Below, piece after piece: positions 34,501 through 42,699 of a DNA stretch of 64,000 bases; position 1 is the stretch's first letter, and each line of letters starts with the position of its first letter. The notes below the pieces were generated by a model. The model was not told the origin of the DNA. It did not search any database and saw nothing but the letters and a program-made list of their open reading frames with translations. Source of the stretch: Paenibacillus baekrokdamisoli. GTDB taxonomy: Bacteria > Bacillota > Bacilli > Paenibacillales > Paenibacillaceae. Location: the NCBI RefSeq assembly GCF_003945345.1, contig NZ_AP019308.1, positions 3,782,001 through 3,846,000 on the forward strand, written 5' to 3'. The translations under genes and the position numbers were made by a program.

Positions 34501-36694
34501 ACCCTTGAGCACCCTGTACCTGCAGACCATAAGTAAAGCCTTCCTTTTCTAAATAATCCAGCATTTTTTGCCATGCCCATGCCGGTACCTCCATTACAGC
34601 TGTATTGATATACATATCCATTGCTCCATGCGCCTTCATATACTGCAGTACTTCTACATCCTTCTCCCAATTCGCTTTATTGATCGCAGGATCCGTTTTC
34701 GAGTAAAAGAGCAAATAATCCGAAGTAAACATGCCTCCAATCGGTACGAATGGTTTACCATCCCAAATCATCGTATGCGACTGGTTAGCATACCAAAAAT
34801 GAGATTGTCCCAGCTTGCCATCTGTGAAAGTACCATGGGTTAGTGGCTTGTAGTTCGTATCCGTAGCATTGACTGCCAGTTCAACTTGCTTAACTGTTTC
34901 CTGCTCTGCTTTCAATTTGTGAAGCCCAAATTTCACCGTATAGCTGCCAGCAGGCATATCTTTAGGAAGTTGAAATGAAAATTGCGCTTGAGCTTCAACA
35001 CCAGCTTGGAGTGCAGAGATATTCAAAGCAGCAAGCTCGGCAGCATACCATAGCACCTCACCTTTATAGAAGCTTAAATATCCCGTCGTATTAAAATCCA
35101 CCGCTTGATTCAATTTATAAGTAACATGCCCTTCAAACGATCTATTACTTGTCAGGGTTGGCTGCATCTGAAGGTCGGATATGGTTGCCCTTAGCACCGG
35201 CTTCGTAATGCTCCCCTCTTCTTGTTCGATATTCAGATTACCTACTTGATGAGAATGCTCGCCACTTGCAGCATTATCATAATGAACATCGACAATGCCG
35301 GTCCGGATTTCACTCCTTCCTTTTGGAGCATTAAAAGGAACATTTAACTGGATCGTTTCCGTATGCTCTTCACCAGCCGTCCATGATGTTTTATTAAATT
35401 CTCTAACAGCACGTGATACAACTTCCCCATCATGCACTAATTCAACGAAGAAGCTAAGACTTCCGTTAATTGGTGCAATTGCTTTATTCGTAACTGTAAC
35501 ACCTACTTGTTCTTCTTGATTCACAATCGTTTTATCCAACGTACCCGTTACGTATTCAAATTTCACTGCTCCCTTATTAAAGGGTTTACTTAAACCATTG
35601 GGCTGCCAGCCCCAGCCAACTGGTACGACTGCTATAGCATCGATGCCTTGATTATATAAACCATCGTTGGCCCCTTGCCGTGGGGTGTTGGTTAAGAATC
35701 CTAAGTTATGCTGCCCTTGATTCAATGATGTTCTGCTTAATTTATGCCAATAAAAGGGCATGCCCTCAGAGACCAAGACTGCGCCTTCCGTGATAACTGG
35801 CGGGGCTGAATAGGAGCCTTCATCCAGCTTCCAGCTCCAGGAGGACATCCAAATACTCATTCCCGTTGCTAACACCCATATATCATAGCTGCCTGTCTCA
35901 GGTATATCGACTTGATACTTCGCAGTTGCCGAGGTATCTGGCGTATTCGATTGCAGCAAGAGATATGAACCTCCGCTTGCCTGTGACTCAGCGGTATTGT
36001 GATAACCCCCTTGTACAGAAAGATAATTTTCACCTTCCGTCCATAAATACGCATCTGGATCTGGAACAACTGGTGGGATTGGTTTACTTAAACCATTCGG
36101 CTGCCAGCCCCAACCGACAGGTACGACGGCGATTGCATCAATGCCTTGATTATATAAACCATCGTTAGCCCCCTGCCGCGAGGTGTTGGTTAAGAATCCG
36201 AAGTTATGCTGCCCTTGATTCAACGCTGTGCTGCTTAATTTATGCCAATAAAAGGGCATGCCTTCTGAAGCGAAGATTGAACCTTCAGTGACAACAGGGG
36301 GAGCTGTATAGGAGCCATTATCCAGCTTCCAGCTCCATGCGGACATCCAAGGACTCACTCCCGTTGCTAACACCCATATATCATAGCTTCCTGTTTCGGG
36401 TATATCGACCTGATACTCCGCAGTTGCAGAAGTATCTGGCGTATTCGTTTGCAATTTGAGGTATTTCCCTCCGCTTGCCTGCGAATCATCAGACGAATAA
36501 TAACCCCCTGAAACAGATGAATAACTTTCCCCTTCTGTCCATAAATAAGAGTCTGTCTCCAAAGAAACATTGCTTAAAGTATTTTCATTAGAAGCTGCTC
36601 CATTCGATATAGCGGGAAAACTTGATAAGAGTAGGAGTAAGACAATAGCCCAACTTATCCCCTTTTTTAATGTTCTAGCTCTTTTGCTGCTCAT
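31580..36694 (-). CDS. SLH-anchored enzyme with tandem CBM-like modules and a GH-A/GH42-like barrel
   Basis: Cell-surface protein of 1704 residues. Signal peptide (1-32); two nearly identical modules at 50-205 and 216-371 (YLWTEGE...VGWGWQPNGLSKP) resembling CBM6/35-type beta-sandwiches; two CARDB-like Ig domains (about 375-620); a large domain (about 628-1190) with TIM-barrel glycosidase features such as GGMFTSDYLLFYSKTD, FVEWLKKKYSTLDVLNQAW and WDDFVNFREDSYNDYLME, closest in pattern to GH42/clan GH-A; an Asn/Gly linker near 1327-1345; a further beta domain; three SLH domains from about 1525. I cannot identify the catalytic acids or GH family. Ribosome site GGAGGAGG. It has its own promoter, which copies the importer promoter, and follows the GH38 gene. 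Confidence 0.85.
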   Translation of the reverse strand: MSSKRARTLKKGISWAIVLLLLLSSFPAISNGAASNENTLSNVSLETDSYLWTEGESYSSVSGGYYSSDDSQASGGKYLKLQTNTPDTSATAEYQVDIPETGSYDIWVLATGVSPWMSAWSWKLDNGSYTAPPVVTEGSIFASEGMPFYWHKLSSTALNQGQHNFGFLTNTSRQGANDGLYNQGIDAIAVVPVGWGWQPNGLSKPIPPVVPDPDAYLWTEGENYLSVQGGYHNTAESQASGGSYLLLQSNTPDTSATAKYQVDIPETGSYDIWVLATGMSIWMSSWSWKLDEGSYSAPPVITEGAVLVSEGMPFYWHKLSRTSLNQGQHNLGFLTNTPRQGANDGLYNQGIDAIAVVPVGWGWQPNGLSKPFNKGAVKFEYVTGTLDKTIVNQEEQVGVTVTNKAIAPINGSLSFFVELVHDGEVVSRAVREFNKTSWTAGEEHTETIQLNVPFNAPKGRSEIRTGIVDVHYDNAASGEHSHQVGNLNIEQEEGSITKPVLRATISDLQMQPTLTSNRSFEGHVTYKLNQAVDFNTTGYLSFYKGEVLWYAAELAALNISALQAGVEAQAQFSFQLPKDMPAGSYTVKFGLHKLKAEQETVKQVELAVNATDTNYKPLTHGTFTDGKLGQSHFWYANQSHTMIWDGKPFVPIGGMFTSDYLLFYSKTDPAINKANWEKDVEVLQYMKAHGAMDMYINTAVMEVPAWAWQKMLDYLEKEGFTYGLQVQGAQGLTLSAYMPRAYEGAGVLKKENIVDSGEVTLTVPTFQIQGYMDAMSALYVVMNPATGEVIQSGEEDIQKVGAAALKLHANVILPNADGTHYTVYFTPKVKYSGNTLRNIWDAGDSMIDSMLDKLSKVKLGPGFRLFVDPVTNESGIYNGDEGFLFDSPIYSAQFVEWLKKKYSTLDVLNQAWRMSSPIESYESASRLIPIVRGEGTTAWNNKLYLVDKGNPGSTYVADAYHGVLWDDFVNFREDSYNDYLMEISDAITSVVNVPVVFKLSGTPRKYFVNHEQTGGFAGVGGEIYGDNEYLVRERSGYTYSQIEQSAQTLWFLTTETQLDENMDRKYQSGVKGYPDKQTMFNHFDMLLKAGSKGIYDFLFNCDFFTSCQEAYGYYTAKPVQFDWLKEYKDGILAPESLAQIENYRPEVYYVYPAGETWWMLNRRSVVLPGNDYRGGATLQTLDNKWVLPTFDPNISTNVLVVSLEDDPATTLYGAGLLAQGSLKNGKRNTVYMGYRKNLGALPEIDKYFTDEYTVLENGTTVQVLKPNATSTAQVLYHTTDGKAWGIRDGKLWIITDPNWIQSFNGNEPKGKIKYLDELDFTTAGSGGNNGGNNGNNGNNGNNGNANENAIVVENGKAVVKLESSQSIISVLLTRIGDLPFQVQAGPVIVNMDQVLLTALRKQVSNEAGTKIEVQIKQVIETGGTNASTQGASSLLKIAGQVYEVSVKLIKADGSTVEIKQVKGGVEITLPYAANGVDEELLGIYYYNEMTKQWEFVGGKVNSSAKTLTVKLQHLSKYAVLEYKKAFSDMPAAHWASRTVQVLSAKHIVNGVSDKLFQPAGVTTRAEFVSLLVCALKLEASEDAQMFKDVNSDAWYAGSVQAAVKAGIVSGVSADLFAPNAPITRAEMTVLVARALGLKTDTSNNVDFIDSKNIPVWAMPSVAALKKAALIQGTGNNLFDPQANATRAEAATFILGMINYITKNE
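32664..32715 (-). repeat. Short tandem repeat encoding an Asn/Gly linker
   Basis: Repeats of the type TTTCCGTTATTTCCGTTG on the plus strand, with a 9/18-bp period, encode GNNGNNGN on the minus strand. Such runs change length easily by slippage and here would alter spacing between the catalytic part and the SLH anchor without breaking the frame. Confidence 0.8.
35582..36547 (-). repeat. Tandem duplication of a 468-bp CBM-like module
   Basis: 36080-36547 and 35582-36049 encode two copies of a 156-residue module with a 166-residue period. DNA identity is high, including synonymous sites, over long stretches (for example the region encoding NQGIDAIAVVPVGWGWQPNG). This points to a recent or gene-converted duplication. 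Confidence 0.88.
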
Positions 36695-36717
36695 GATTTA
36701 TAACCTCCTCCATATTA

Positions 36718-36802
36718 TTAAAGCGCTTACACGAACAATAGTATGATTTCATTCATCTACCGTAAATGGCGTATTTGAAAGTAACAGGGGGAATATTTCA
36801 AA
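36718..36802 (-). promoter_or_regulatory. Promoter of the SLH enzyme gene with activator box and cre-like site
   Basis: -35 TTTACG (36761-36766), 17-nt spacer, -10 TACTAT (36738-36743). Six bases upstream of -35 begins an inverted repeat TTTGAAA-N15-TTTCAAA (36773-36802). Downstream of -10 lies TGTAAGCGCTTTAA (36718-36731), close to the CcpA cre consensus. The same arrangement occurs at 42700-42783. Expected control: activation by the response regulator encoded at 44694 and catabolite repression by CcpA. Confidence 0.72.
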
Positions 36803-36839
36803 TTCTGGCCGCTTGGCAGAACCTTTCAATTTCTCTATC

Positions 36840-36977
36840 AAAGAGCCGCTGCACAGATGGCATGTTCTTCCGATCGCTGTTGAGCCCAGATTTCTTGTTT
36901 TGTCCCCTGATAAGGGGGAAATCCGGTCTCAAAGGCGAACGCTAACGCTTCTCCAGAATCATCCTTGTTGCCGGAAT
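36840..36977 (-). repeat. Structured element, copy 2 (covarying long hairpin)
   Basis: Minus-strand sequence aligning to 16037-16175 along its length. Identical blocks include TAGCGTTCGCCTTTG and CAACAGCGATCG. The inner arm differs, GAGACCGGATTTC / GAAATCTGGGCTC, yet keeps 12 of 13 pairs, so the changes are compensatory; the tip is CCCCTTATCAGGGG. It overlaps the end of the GH38 gene's 3' region and lies upstream of the SLH-gene promoter, so it would be in the 3' UTR of the importer/GH38 mRNA. Confidence 0.65.
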
Positions 36978-36981
36978 TCTC

Positions 36982-39465
36982 CTATTCTTCTGACTCCATC
37001 AGGCTTACTTCTGACAGCATTTTATCCAGCACATGAAGTTTTAAAGTTTTAATTTCAAACTTGCCTAGCATAACTTCCTGCTTAATATTCAATGAAGGAA
37101 CGTGAAGCTGGGTCGTTCTGCTCTGTCCCGTCGGTTCAAACAAGCGAATAATATAATCCTCGGACCGCTCCGCTTTCTTGAATGTCGTTATTAGAATGCT
37201 CGAATCACTAAGTGTCAGGGATGGCTCCGGTATTTGTCCGGTTCCAGGTGGAAAGAAGGACAGCGCAAATGGCTTCTCGTTAACCGTAAGCGCATCACGG
37301 TCCACAGTCGTTAACAGCTCCGAAGCTTTGCCCGCATTAAACCAGAAACGGTAAACTCTTTCCCCTTGATCGATTCGATTGGAATATCGATCCTGCGGCA
37401 TAATTGTTCGATCATTAATCGGGTGACCGGAGTAGCCGGGAGAGCGGAGCAAGGAAAGACGCATTTCACCATTGGCATAATCGGAACCATATGTCCCGTC
37501 GTTCATTTCGATCAGAACAAAATCACTTCCTTGATCATGAACGGCTGTCCATTTTTGGGCGATAACCTCTTTACCATCTGAAGGCAGGCTATCCATGCCA
37601 TACGCCACTTGTCCTTGATATGACGCTTGCCGATAAGGAGTCGGTACGGAAAGTTTCATCATTTTACTTTTCTCGTTCCAATGCACACGGAGCTGAACTT
37701 CAATGAGAGTGCCCCTCTTAGGCAATTTATAAGTTTGCACAACGAAAGAATCCCCATATTGGAATACAGCTTCTATTACCGTCCTAACCTCGCCATCTTC
37801 AATAACACGCACAGACTCAAGCATCTGATCCGTCACCCCTGAGAAACGAGTCCCTTCTCTTGCGGACATTAATTCAAAGGCTCCTGCCACTTGACGGAAG
37901 CTTTGCACGTTCATTCCCCAAGCATCATCATTATCTTCTATGACCAAGGGCATGAACGCCCCAGGCGTTAACGCATCTATTCCATGAACAAGGTAGCGAT
38001 CTATTAATCCCGTTTTACAATTAACGATCACTTCCATATCTTCGTTTCGGAACGTTAAGCGGTCATTGTGGGGTTTAAGCTCAGGCCTCGGTTTGCTCGC
38101 TAAAACCTCCAGTCGAACATCAAAACGATTCATTTGACCCGGAGAGAGCACGGCCTCGAACACTGTTCTTTTACGCCAGTCCAAATTCAGGTTGCTCTGC
38201 TCCTTCTCAGCTTGCGAAGGAAGCCGAAGACCATCTTGATAGACAATGGGAAGAGAGAACTCATCGTTCCAGTTCTGATCGGATAATTGGAACTCACACT
38301 CCACAATGGTTGAGATAGGGTACGGGTGCGGATTATAGACCAGAATAGGGATCTCACCTTCATCCGCTTTACGTTGTCCCTTAGAAAGCGCAAAGAAGGT
38401 TCGTGCCTTCAATCGGGATATGATTTCGAGTCCATGATCAACTAAACGCAAGGATGCTTCCTCCACGGGTTGAATAGAAGAGCCCGGAAGCACATCATGG
38501 AATTCGGTTACCATGAGATCGCACAAAGCTTCATGAATGTCACGATATGGATAGCTCGTTATATTCAGCAGAGCAGCGTGTGAGGCCATCTTTTCCAGCA
38601 TATAAATTTCATTTTCCAACAACCGATGCTTTTGTTTAATCCGAATTTGTGAGGTGTAGCATCCAACTGCCCAAGGATTAATATCCGTTTCATGACGAAT
38701 AAGTTCTGTACCGCTTTCTATTAATTCCCGGAAATAGGCTTCTGGTGTGGAGTGAACAATTCGATTATCCGTGCTGATTGAAATCATCTCCTGAAGCTGA
38801 ACCAGATCCAATCTGGATGGACCTCCGCCATGATTGCCAATTCCCCATAGGAGCGATCCGACCGGGTTCTGCTGTTTTTTCTCCAGCCATTCCTTTACTT
38901 TACGATCTGCCTGACCTTTCGGGGAATTGTACATTTCAAGTGCATGATGCCCGATAATCTCTGAACCATCATACCCAACCCAAATGAAGTCCTCTCCAGG
39001 CAGTTCGCAGTTAACAGGATCTGGACGACAAAATATATAGGAATCGAAGCCCGATTTCTTCATGATCTGCACAAGTCCCCGAGTATGCCCGAACGGATCG
39101 AAGTTAATCGCGGTTGTGGGCTGTGAATTGAATTTTTCTTTGAAATAGAGTCGACCCAGGAGCATCTGGCGAACGAATGACTCGCCGGAGGGCATATTAC
39201 AGTCTGGCTGCAAGTACCACCCCCCCATGATATGCCATTTCCCTTCCCGAACGAGCTTCTGAATACGCACGAACAATTCAGGTTCATACTCCTCCACCCA
39301 TTTGTACAGCGTGACCTCATTATGATTGAAAATAAATCCATCAAAGCTCTCACACAATTCCGCGGCAACTCGGAAGGTGGAAATGGCTTCAGCAGCCCCC
39401 TCCTCCCACTCCCATAGCCATACCGGATCCAGATGAGCATTACAAATCAAATGAAAGGTTTGCAA
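36982..39465 (-). CDS. GH38 alpha-mannosidase
   Basis: Cytoplasmic glycoside hydrolase of 827 residues, removing alpha-linked mannose (or a related sugar) from imported oligosaccharides. The metal-site motif NAHLDPVWLWEWEEG is at the N-terminus, the nucleophile Asp is in NFDPFGHTRG, and EFHDVLPGSSI is typical of the helical domain. Start: the first ATG (39495) has no ribosome site, while TTG at 39465 lies exactly 7 nt after AGGAGG and corresponds to the normal GH38 start, so TTG is preferred. Downstream of the two permeases with a short gap; part of the importer operon under the third two-component system. Confidence 0.92.
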   Translation of the reverse strand: MQTFHLICNAHLDPVWLWEWEEGAAEAISTFRVAAELCESFDGFIFNHNEVTLYKWVEEYEPELFVRIQKLVREGKWHIMGGWYLQPDCNMPSGESFVRQMLLGRLYFKEKFNSQPTTAINFDPFGHTRGLVQIMKKSGFDSYIFCRPDPVNCELPGEDFIWVGYDGSEIIGHHALEMYNSPKGQADRKVKEWLEKKQQNPVGSLLWGIGNHGGGPSRLDLVQLQEMISISTDNRIVHSTPEAYFRELIESGTELIRHETDINPWAVGCYTSQIRIKQKHRLLENEIYMLEKMASHAALLNITSYPYRDIHEALCDLMVTEFHDVLPGSSIQPVEEASLRLVDHGLEIISRLKARTFFALSKGQRKADEGEIPILVYNPHPYPISTIVECEFQLSDQNWNDEFSLPIVYQDGLRLPSQAEKEQSNLNLDWRKRTVFEAVLSPGQMNRFDVRLEVLASKPRPELKPHNDRLTFRNEDMEVIVNCKTGLIDRYLVHGIDALTPGAFMPLVIEDNDDAWGMNVQSFRQVAGAFELMSAREGTRFSGVTDQMLESVRVIEDGEVRTVIEAVFQYGDSFVVQTYKLPKRGTLIEVQLRVHWNEKSKMMKLSVPTPYRQASYQGQVAYGMDSLPSDGKEVIAQKWTAVHDQGSDFVLIEMNDGTYGSDYANGEMRLSLLRSPGYSGHPINDRTIMPQDRYSNRIDQGERVYRFWFNAGKASELLTTVDRDALTVNEKPFALSFFPPGTGQIPEPSLTLSDSSILITTFKKAERSEDYIIRLFEPTGQSRTTQLHVPSLNIKQEVMLGKFEIKTLKLHVLDKMLSEVSLMESEE

Positions 39466-39505
39466 TTTAAATCCTCCTATATTCCACGTATTCATTCTGT
39501 CCCAT

Positions 39506-40324
39506 TCAGCTCTTAACTGCTCCAGCCGTTAAGCCTTCAACAATGTATCTTTGCAGGAAAAGATATAACAAAATAACTGGCGCAGATACGATAACTAAAT
39601 CAGCAAATACTAGATTCCAATCCGATGAATGCTGACCAAAGAAAAAATAGACGGTCAAGCTTAAAGTGAATCTGCTTGCTGTGTTTAAGAAATAGAACGG
39701 AGTAGTGAAGTCGTTCCAGACCGTCATAAAAGCAATAATAAGAACACTTGCGCTCACTGGCTTCAGCAGCGGGAAAATAATTTTCCAGAACAGCCCGTAG
39801 GGCTTGACCCCGTCAATTATTGCGGCTTCATCCAATTCTCTTGGAATACTATGAAAAAAACCAATATATACGTAGGTTAGAAAAGCATAATTCCCAGCAA
39901 TATAAAGTAAAATGACACCTAAATAAGTACGAACTAAATGTAAATCAAACATCAGCATATAAGTGGTAATAACGGAAGATGGCAGTATCAAGCCTGCGAT
40001 AATAATCGATTGGATTAGCTTACTCACTCGATTATCTTTTCTCTGAATGAAATAAGCAGACAGTGAACAGAAGATAACGATAAAGAACACACTAATAACC
40101 GTTAGAATCGTTGTGTTCCATACGGCCTGTGGAATCTTGGCACTTACGAATACTTCTGAATAGTTATTCCATATCTCCCACACGGACGGTAAGGAGAGCC
40201 CCAGATCCGAAGCTTCCGACTGTGTTTTGAAAGAATTCACAACGACCAAATAGATTGGAACAGCAATAACACAGCTGATTAATAGCGACACAGATTCCCA
40301 TAATAGTTTAGTCCAACCTCGCAT
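39506..40324 (-). CDS. CUT1 sugar ABC transporter permease (MalG type)
   Basis: Permease of 272 residues, about six helices. EAA loop DEAAIIDGVKPYGLFWKIIFPLL is clear, and FLQRYIVEGLTAGAVKS is the usual MalG-type end. Either GTG 40333 (overlapping the previous stop as GTGA) or ATG 40324 may start translation; the AAAGGGTGAG upstream suits ATG better. Pairs with 40330-41199. Confidence 0.92.
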   Translation of the reverse strand: MRGWTKLLWESVSLLISCVIAVPIYLVVVNSFKTQSEASDLGLSLPSVWEIWNNYSEVFVSAKIPQAVWNTTILTVISVFFIVIFCSLSAYFIQRKDNRVSKLIQSIIIAGLILPSSVITTYMLMFDLHLVRTYLGVILLYIAGNYAFLTYVYIGFFHSIPRELDEAAIIDGVKPYGLFWKIIFPLLKPVSASVLIIAFMTVWNDFTTPFYFLNTASRFTLSLTVYFFFGQHSSDWNLVFADLVIVSAPVILLYLFLQRYIVEGLTAGAVKS

Positions 40325-40329
40325 TCCAC

Positions 40330-41199
40330 TCACCCTTTGTTGTCTTTATTCAGATATTTATTTGTAAGCGATACAAGGACAAGAATGATCACGAACAATA
40401 ATAAGCTAGCAGCAGTCGCTTCCCCATTCCTCCCTTGCGAGAAACTCCTATAAACCATGGTGTTAATAACATTAGAAGCATTTCCTGGACCGCCGCCTGT
40501 GAGTGCATAAACGATATCAAATACCTTTAATCCACCGATCAATGAAATAATAATGTTGGTGTTAACTACAGGGAGAATTAAAGGGAAAATGATATATCGC
40601 TTCTGCTCCCAGCTTGTCGCTCCATCTATCTTGGCCGCTTCCGTTAGTTCCTTAGGAATGGTCTGGAGCGCAGCTAGAAATAAAATAACGGTTAGTCCTG
40701 TCCACTTCCATATTTCCACAAAGGAAATGGAGTACATGACAATATGTCTATTCGTAAGCCATTGCTGCGTTAGAAAGCCAAGATGAAGCTCCTTCAATAA
40801 CATGTTTATAAACCCGCTGCTCGGGTGGAATAAAGCCGTAAATGCCAGTGCTACGGCGATCGGACTTAATATAACAGGAAAAAAAAGAGCAGAGCGCAAG
40901 AAATTCGTGCTTCTGAGCTTAAGATTCACAAAGTTAGCTAACAGAAATCCAAGTCCGACTTTACCGATCGTAGTTACCAATGTAAAAATAAAGGTGTTCT
41001 TAAATGCGATTGAGTTGCCTGCATCCTCAAAAATGGATATGAAATTATCAAACCCTACAAGATGGGTATACTTAAAGGTCGCATCTAGATTCGTAAAGGC
41101 ATAGAAAAAATTAGAAATCGCTGGCCACACGAAAAAGACTAAGAAAATGCAGAATCCCGGGGCTAGCATAGAATACCTGTAGTAATGACGCTTCAGCAT
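40330..41199 (-). CDS. CUT1 sugar ABC transporter permease (MalF/UgpA type)
   Basis: Permease of 289 residues. Segments FLVFFVWPAISNFFYAFTN, EAA loop TEAAKIDGATSWEQKRYIIF and LTGGGPGNASNVINTMVYRS mark it as the MalF/UgpA subunit. The open frame begins at 41268, but the ATG at 41199 follows TTTTTTGGAGGG at the right distance, and the extra upstream codons would run through a terminator-like hairpin, so 41199 is chosen. Confidence 0.92.
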   Translation of the reverse strand: MLKRHYYRYSMLAPGFCIFLVFFVWPAISNFFYAFTNLDATFKYTHLVGFDNFISIFEDAGNSIAFKNTFIFTLVTTIGKVGLGFLLANFVNLKLRSTNFLRSALFFPVILSPIAVALAFTALFHPSSGFINMLLKELHLGFLTQQWLTNRHIVMYSISFVEIWKWTGLTVILFLAALQTIPKELTEAAKIDGATSWEQKRYIIFPLILPVVNTNIIISLIGGLKVFDIVYALTGGGPGNASNVINTMVYRSFSQGRNGEATAASLLLFVIILVLVSLTNKYLNKDNKG

Positions 41200-41212
41200 A
41201 CATTTACCCTCC

Positions 41213-41251
41213 AAAAAATAGAGAGAGTCTCTCTTCTTCAGAAACTCTCTC
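41213..41251 (-). terminator. Attenuator-like hairpin between binding protein and permease
   Basis: Minus-strand GAGAGAGT pairs with ACTCTCTC around an imperfect inner loop, followed by TATTTTTT, immediately before the permease ribosome site. It would stop part of the transcripts after the binding-protein gene, giving excess binding protein over permeases. Confidence 0.65.
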
Positions 41252-41297
41252 CATAATTGCTTATTCAATCAAACGGTCAAACAGTTGCTAGAAAGCC

Positions 41298-42677
41298 TTA
41301 CTTGAAATTCGGATCATCCTTGGACTTGGCGTTCTTCACTACTTCTTTCTGTTCAGCCTCTTGGACTTGCTCCGGTGTTTTTACGCCTGCGACTAAGTCC
41401 TGTAGGAATGCTGGATAATCCCCATATTGGTACGCAGGAATACCATTGGTAGGATTAACACCGACTGGACCGGCTTTTCCTTCTTCGGCAAATTTCTGCG
41501 CATCAAGCTCAGCGGGTGTCAGAAGTGTATTCGTAACCCCTTTGATCGCTGGAATACCGCCCTCTGCCCCGAAATAAATATTCTGAGTCTCGATGGATTC
41601 AAAGTAGTTAACGAATTTCTGAGCCGCATCTTGCTTACTTCCTCCTTTAACGACATACAATGCGTTTGGAGGGTATACTCCGGCAATGTCCTTTCCTCCG
41701 CCATTAAAGGGAATAAGGAAGGCTCCGATATCTTTGGTCTGATCCGCGTATTTCGTGGAAATATCCGTCATTACCCAAGTTGCCATTGGGTACATAGCAG
41801 CATCCCCATTGGCCAGTGCCTTCTGTGCATTATCGTAAGTATCCGATAAAAAGTCCTTGTTTACATACTTCTTATCCACTACATCCTTAAGGAAAGTCAT
41901 CCCTTGCCTTTGTGCATCAAAATTAGAAAAAGTAGCTTTATTCGTGTACAAATTATTAGTTAGTTCCTGGAGGCCAGCCTGTGCCGCACCGGATTGATGT
42001 GTTGGGATTTGCAGAGTCCAAGCATCTTTGGCGGACAAGTACACGGGAACTTTACCTGCTTTACTAATGGCATCCGAAACTTTCCAGAATTCATCCATTG
42101 TTGTCGGAATGGTCAAATTCAAGCTTTCAAAAACCTTTTTGTTGTACAGCATGACAGCCATATTAGAACCCCCGTAAGGAGCAGCGTAGAACGTTCCCGC
42201 CGTGTCGAAAGCACCTGTCCAAACCTTCTTATCAAAGTTTGCCATCCAAGGCTGATCGTCTTGAGGAATGAACTGTTCCTCCGGTTTCCCTAAGCCGTAG
42301 CCCTCATTAACAGCTGAATAGAAGAACAATAGATCCGGTTTGTCATTCGTAGCGAATCGGGTTTTGATTAAATTATCTCCATCCACACCCTCTGGAAGCT
42401 TTTCGATCTCCAGTGTGATTCCAACTTTTTCTGCCGCATCCTTCAATACAGCTTCCATGCCGCCCTTTAACCAGCTCGTATGCATAAGTGCTTTTAAAGT
42501 AACTTTTTCCGGCGGCGCAGATGGTGGTTCATTTTCTGTTGATCCCGCATCGCTGTTCACTGGTGGAGTGACCGTTGAATTACTGTTTTTGTTTGTACCT
42601 CCGCAAGCCGCAAGTAAAATCATTGTAAGAACCATTACTGTCGTGAACAAACTTCTCTTTGTAATATTGACCCTCAT
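41298..42677 (-). CDS. CUT1 sugar-binding lipoprotein
   Basis: Extracellular solute-binding lipoprotein of about 459 residues. Signal peptide with lipobox LLAAC (Cys25), Asn/Ser/Pro-rich tether, then a family 1 solute-binding fold (DLLFFYSAVNEGYGL, YNKKVFESLNLTIPTTMDEF, ALANGDAAMYPMATW). ATG at 42677 lies 7 nt after GGAGG; an ATG two codons earlier touches the ribosome site. First gene of the importer/GH38 operon and divergent from the kinase gene. Likely ligand: mannose-containing oligosaccharide, inferred from GH38. Confidence 0.93.
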   Translation of the reverse strand: MRVNITKRSLFTTVMVLTMILLAACGGTNKNSNSTVTPPVNSDAGSTENEPPSAPPEKVTLKALMHTSWLKGGMEAVLKDAAEKVGITLEIEKLPEGVDGDNLIKTRFATNDKPDLLFFYSAVNEGYGLGKPEEQFIPQDDQPWMANFDKKVWTGAFDTAGTFYAAPYGGSNMAVMLYNKKVFESLNLTIPTTMDEFWKVSDAISKAGKVPVYLSAKDAWTLQIPTHQSGAAQAGLQELTNNLYTNKATFSNFDAQRQGMTFLKDVVDKKYVNKDFLSDTYDNAQKALANGDAAMYPMATWVMTDISTKYADQTKDIGAFLIPFNGGGKDIAGVYPPNALYVVKGGSKQDAAQKFVNYFESIETQNIYFGAEGGIPAIKGVTNTLLTPAELDAQKFAEEGKAGPVGVNPTNGIPAYQYGDYPAFLQDLVAGVKTPEQVQEAEQKEVVKNAKSKDDPNFK

Positions 42678-42699
42678 TTTCATTCCTCCAAAGTTTTAA

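Noticed and set aside
36982..39495. GH38 start at the first ATG (39495)
   Set aside because: No ribosome site before it, whereas TTG at 39465 has AGGAGG at 7 nt and matches the family start.
41199..41268. N-terminal extension of the permease to 41268
   Set aside because: The extra codons run through a terminator-like hairpin and lack a ribosome site; the ATG at 41199 has a good one.
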